A stretch of DNA of 64,000 nt from the NCBI RefSeq assembly GCF_947497025.1, contig NZ_CANMFC010000001.1, positions 496,001 through 560,000 of the forward strand. The letters run 5' to 3'. The stretch comes from an uncultured Kushneria sp. (lineage in GTDB: Bacteria; Pseudomonadota; Gammaproteobacteria; Pseudomonadales; Halomonadaceae). The notes under the pieces were generated by a model, which searched no databases, was not told where the DNA came from, and saw nothing but the letters and a program-made list of their open reading frames with translations. This document shows positions 62,009-64,000 of this stretch, one piece after another. The first letter of the stretch is position 1. Each line of letters begins with the position of its first letter. Made by a program: the position numbers and the translations under genes.

Positions 62009-62779
62009 ATGAAAGAACGCATTACCACGGATCGCCACTTCAACGGCATGGCCGAGAAGTTCGAACACGCCTTATACAATCACTCTCGCGGCCGGCTGCG
62101 CCTGGCGCTGTTGACCCGCGCCATTGAGGCCTCCATCCCGCTGACCGGACAGCCGCTGGTCGATGTCGGCGCCGGGCTGGGGCAGATGGCGCACTGGGCG
62201 GCAGAAAAGGGCCATCCGGTCACACTGCTGGAGCCGGCCGAGGAGATGCTCGCCGCCGCGCGCGCGCGTCTGGCAGGTCATGATGTCCGCTTTTATCAGC
62301 GCGATCTGCAAGGGCTGTGTGATGTGGCGCCCGGCCCGTGGTCGCTGATGTTCTGTCACGCGGTGCTCGAGTGGTTGATCGATCCCGAAGCGGCGGTTCA
62401 TCGGCTGGCCGAGAAGCTGGCACCAGGCGGGTGGCTGTCACTGATGGTGTTCAATGAGGATGCGCTGCGCTTTTCCAATGTGGTGAAGGGCAACCTGCAA
62501 AAGGTGCTCGATGATCAGCTGGCCGGCTTTGGCAAGCGCAAGCGCCTGACGCCGATTTCCCCGCTACGCCATGACGAGGTGGTGCGCTGGCTGAATGAAG
62601 CCGGGCTGGAGGTTCGGGCCGTGACCGGCATCCGCGTGTTCCATGATTATCTGCGCGAGCGTGACCCGGATGAGGCCACGCTGGAAAGGCTTTTTGAGCT
62701 CGAGCATCGCTATTGCCGGCAGGAACCCTACTGGCGGCTGGGCCGCTATCTTCATTACAGCGTTTATCGTCCGAGCTGA
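62009..62779 (+). CDS. cmoM: tRNA cmo5U carboxymethyl methyltransferase CmoM
   Basis: A 256-residue SAM-dependent methyltransferase, SmtA/CmoM type: DRHFNGMAEKFEHALYNHSR at the start, SAM motif I VDVGAGLGQMA, motif IV LMFCHAVLEWLIDPE, and the C-terminal signature RVFHDYLRE then RYCRQEPYWRLGRYLHYSVY, which is specific to CmoM. It methylates the carboxyl of 5-carboxymethoxyuridine at the tRNA wobble position. First backbone gene right of the satellite. Confidence 0.9.
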   Translation: MKERITTDRHFNGMAEKFEHALYNHSRGRLRLALLTRAIEASIPLTGQPLVDVGAGLGQMAHWAAEKGHPVTLLEPAEEMLAAARARLAGHDVRFYQRDLQGLCDVAPGPWSLMFCHAVLEWLIDPEAAVHRLAEKLAPGGWLSLMVFNEDALRFSNVVKGNLQKVLDDQLAGFGKRKRLTPISPLRHDEVVRWLNEAGLEVRAVTGIRVFHDYLRERDPDEATLERLFELEHRYCRQEPYWRLGRYLHYSVYRPS

Positions 62780-62891
62780 TATTCTTCACCTCATCGCAGG
62801 AGTGTTTCCGGGCTTGCTCGGGGATATACCGTTATCTTTACGGCCGTGTCACGGGACAGGCCAGCCATTATTTGAGTAGAGCAGGGGATTC

Positions 62892-63866
62892 ATGAGTTTT
62901 TCCACGCCCATGGGGCAGTTACTGGACCGACAGTCACCCGCTATCAGGGAAGGTGAGTGGCTGATCGCCCCGCCGCTGGATGAAGGGCTTTTAAACGGCG
63001 CGAAACATCGGATCTGGAGTCTGGATCATCTGATTGCTGAGGTCTGGCGCAAGCATGGTCATGAGGTGGTCGAAGGGCTGACACCGCCGGAGGGGATGAC
63101 GGCGGCGCTGCTGTTCTGGCCCAAGACGATGGATTTGGGTCGCTGGTGGCTGGATCAGCTCAATGCCCACTGCGATGTGGGCAGTACGCTGCGCATCGTC
63201 GGGGAGCATCATGGCGGCGGCAAGCGAGTGCCGGGCGAGCTGAAGGCGCGCGGCATGTCGCATCAGCGTCTCGATAATGCGCGGCGCTGCTCGCTGTATG
63301 AGGCCGCCACCATTCCCGGGGAGGCGGGTGATCACTGGTCCACGTTCGAAGCGCTGGATCTCACCCTGGTCAGCCATCCGGGCATCTTCGGGCACGGCCG
63401 TCTGGATGACGGCACCCGCATGCTGCTGGAGGTTCTGCCGGCTCAGGAAGGGCGCGTGCTGGATGCCGGCTGCGGTGATGGTGTCATCAGTGCCTGGCTG
63501 GCGCGGCAGGGCGCTGACGTGACGGCCGTGGACATCAACCATCTGGCGCTGGAAGCAACCCGGCGCACGCTTGACGCCAATGATTTAAAGGGCGAGGTGC
63601 TGCCCAGCAATATGCTGGAAGCCGTCGAAGGGCCCTTTGAGGCCATCATCAGCAACCCGGCCTTTCATCAGGAGCGCCACGTCTCGATCGACCCGGCCCG
63701 CAAGCTGATCGAGCAGGCCAGCAAGAAGCTCACGCCCAGGGGGGCGCTGTATATCGTGGCCAACAGCTTTTTGCCCTACATGTCCCTGATGAAAAAGCAC
63801 TTCGGCCGGGTCGATGTGCTGAATGAGAGCAGCCGCTTCCGGGTTTATCGCTGTAGCCGGCGTTAA
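62892..63866 (+). CDS. rsmC: 16S rRNA m2G1207 methyltransferase RsmC
   Basis: A 324-residue enzyme of duplicated methyltransferase fold. The N-terminal half is degenerate (LLFWPKTMDLGRWWLDQLNA). The C-terminal half is catalytic with motif I VLDAGCGDGVISAWLA and the N2-guanine motif IISNPAFHQ (usual form SNPPFH; Ala replaces the second Pro). It methylates G1207 of 16S rRNA in the 30S subunit. GTAGAGCAGGGG precedes the ATG. It follows cmoM, another RNA methyltransferase, by 112 bp. Confidence 0.9.
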   Translation: MSFSTPMGQLLDRQSPAIREGEWLIAPPLDEGLLNGAKHRIWSLDHLIAEVWRKHGHEVVEGLTPPEGMTAALLFWPKTMDLGRWWLDQLNAHCDVGSTLRIVGEHHGGGKRVPGELKARGMSHQRLDNARRCSLYEAATIPGEAGDHWSTFEALDLTLVSHPGIFGHGRLDDGTRMLLEVLPAQEGRVLDAGCGDGVISAWLARQGADVTAVDINHLALEATRRTLDANDLKGEVLPSNMLEAVEGPFEAIISNPAFHQERHVSIDPARKLIEQASKKLTPRGALYIVANSFLPYMSLMKKHFGRVDVLNESSRFRVYRCSRR

Positions 63867-63903
63867 AGGTCGTGCTCCGGGCGCCGGGTGTTCTGGATCA
63901 GCA

Positions 63904-64000
63904 TCAGCGCTCGGCGTAGGCGATGTCGGTAATGATATAGGTGGTTTCCCCACCCGGGGCGTCGACGGTGACTTCGGCGTCCAGCGGTTTGCCCAGCAGG
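63904..64000 (-). CDS. GreA/GreB-family C-terminus, partial
   Basis: The last 32 residues of a gene entering from the right edge: LLGKPLDAEVTVDAPGGETT then IITDIAYAER and stop. LLGK.....V.V..PGG...Y.I..I.Y is the C-terminal FKBP-like domain ending of GreA/GreB elongation factors (and Rnk). The ending suits GreB better than GreA. Most of the gene is outside the window. Confidence 0.7.
   Translation of the reverse strand, partial: LLGKPLDAEVTVDAPGGETTYIITDIAYAER

Overview
The window looks like a chromosomal segment of a halophilic or halotolerant gammaproteobacterium of the Halomonadaceae (Halomonas/Kushneria/Chromohalobacter type). This is inferred from gene order (HAD-rppH-ptsP and lgt-thyA-folA, as in Pseudomonas/Halomonas), an acidic OmpC-like porin, xfp-ackA, carboxynorspermidine synthesis and overall protein character; no 16S gene is present. 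The backbone is GC-rich; positions about 48,800-51,700 and 59,100-60,000 are clearly AT-richer.

Layout. 1-11,818: the 5' part of mqo, a HAD phosphatase, rppH, ptsP, a membrane acyltransferase, a sigma-54 two-component pair, lgt, thyA, folA and a ProQ/FinO-domain RNA-binding protein. 12,200-20,924: a major porin, an AaeXAB-like efflux operon (DUF1656, HlyD, FUSC) and an ackA-xfp phosphoketolase operon. 21,038-27,397: small hypotheticals, a chaC homologue, a chemoreceptor and a GAF/PAS/GGDEF/EAL protein. 27,598-31,731: frmR-frmA formaldehyde detoxification with a recognisable FrmR-type operator, then carboxynorspermidine synthase and decarboxylase. 31,887-38,408: a sugar-transfer cluster with a MurG-like GT, a GT2, a sucrose-phosphate synthase/phosphatase fusion, a GT4 and an MFS exporter. 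38,464-41,193: an HprSR-like two-component system divergent from a periplasmic hydroxyisourate hydrolase, sharing a CusR/HprR-like box. 41,235-48,767: a HAD gene broken by an in-frame TGA, a GNAT, a TctA-TctB fusion plus TctC, a PrpF/4-oxalomesaconate tautomerase with a LysR regulator, and a decayed GNAT.

48,784-61,879 is read here as an integrated P4-like phage satellite of about 13 kb. It sits at the 3' end of a tRNA-Arg(CCU) gene and carries a tyrosine integrase, a delta-like protein with two Ogr-type zinc fingers, an AlpA regulator, a leader RNA with terminator/antiterminator architecture, a Toprim primase, a DUF927 helicase, a symmetric twelve-copy iteron array (probable origin) and cargo. 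The cargo comprises a two-gene AT-rich module (a SieB-like membrane protein plus a protein with a catalytically dead BglII-like nuclease domain), an alpha/beta hydrolase, and two orphan immunity-type genes (Imm31-like and MafI-like). The MafI-like gene is enclosed by 31-bp imperfect terminal inverted repeats. The AT-rich two-gene module is the best candidate for an undescribed system, probably phage defence or superinfection exclusion. Beyond the tRNA the backbone resumes with cmoM, rsmC and the end of a greB-like gene.
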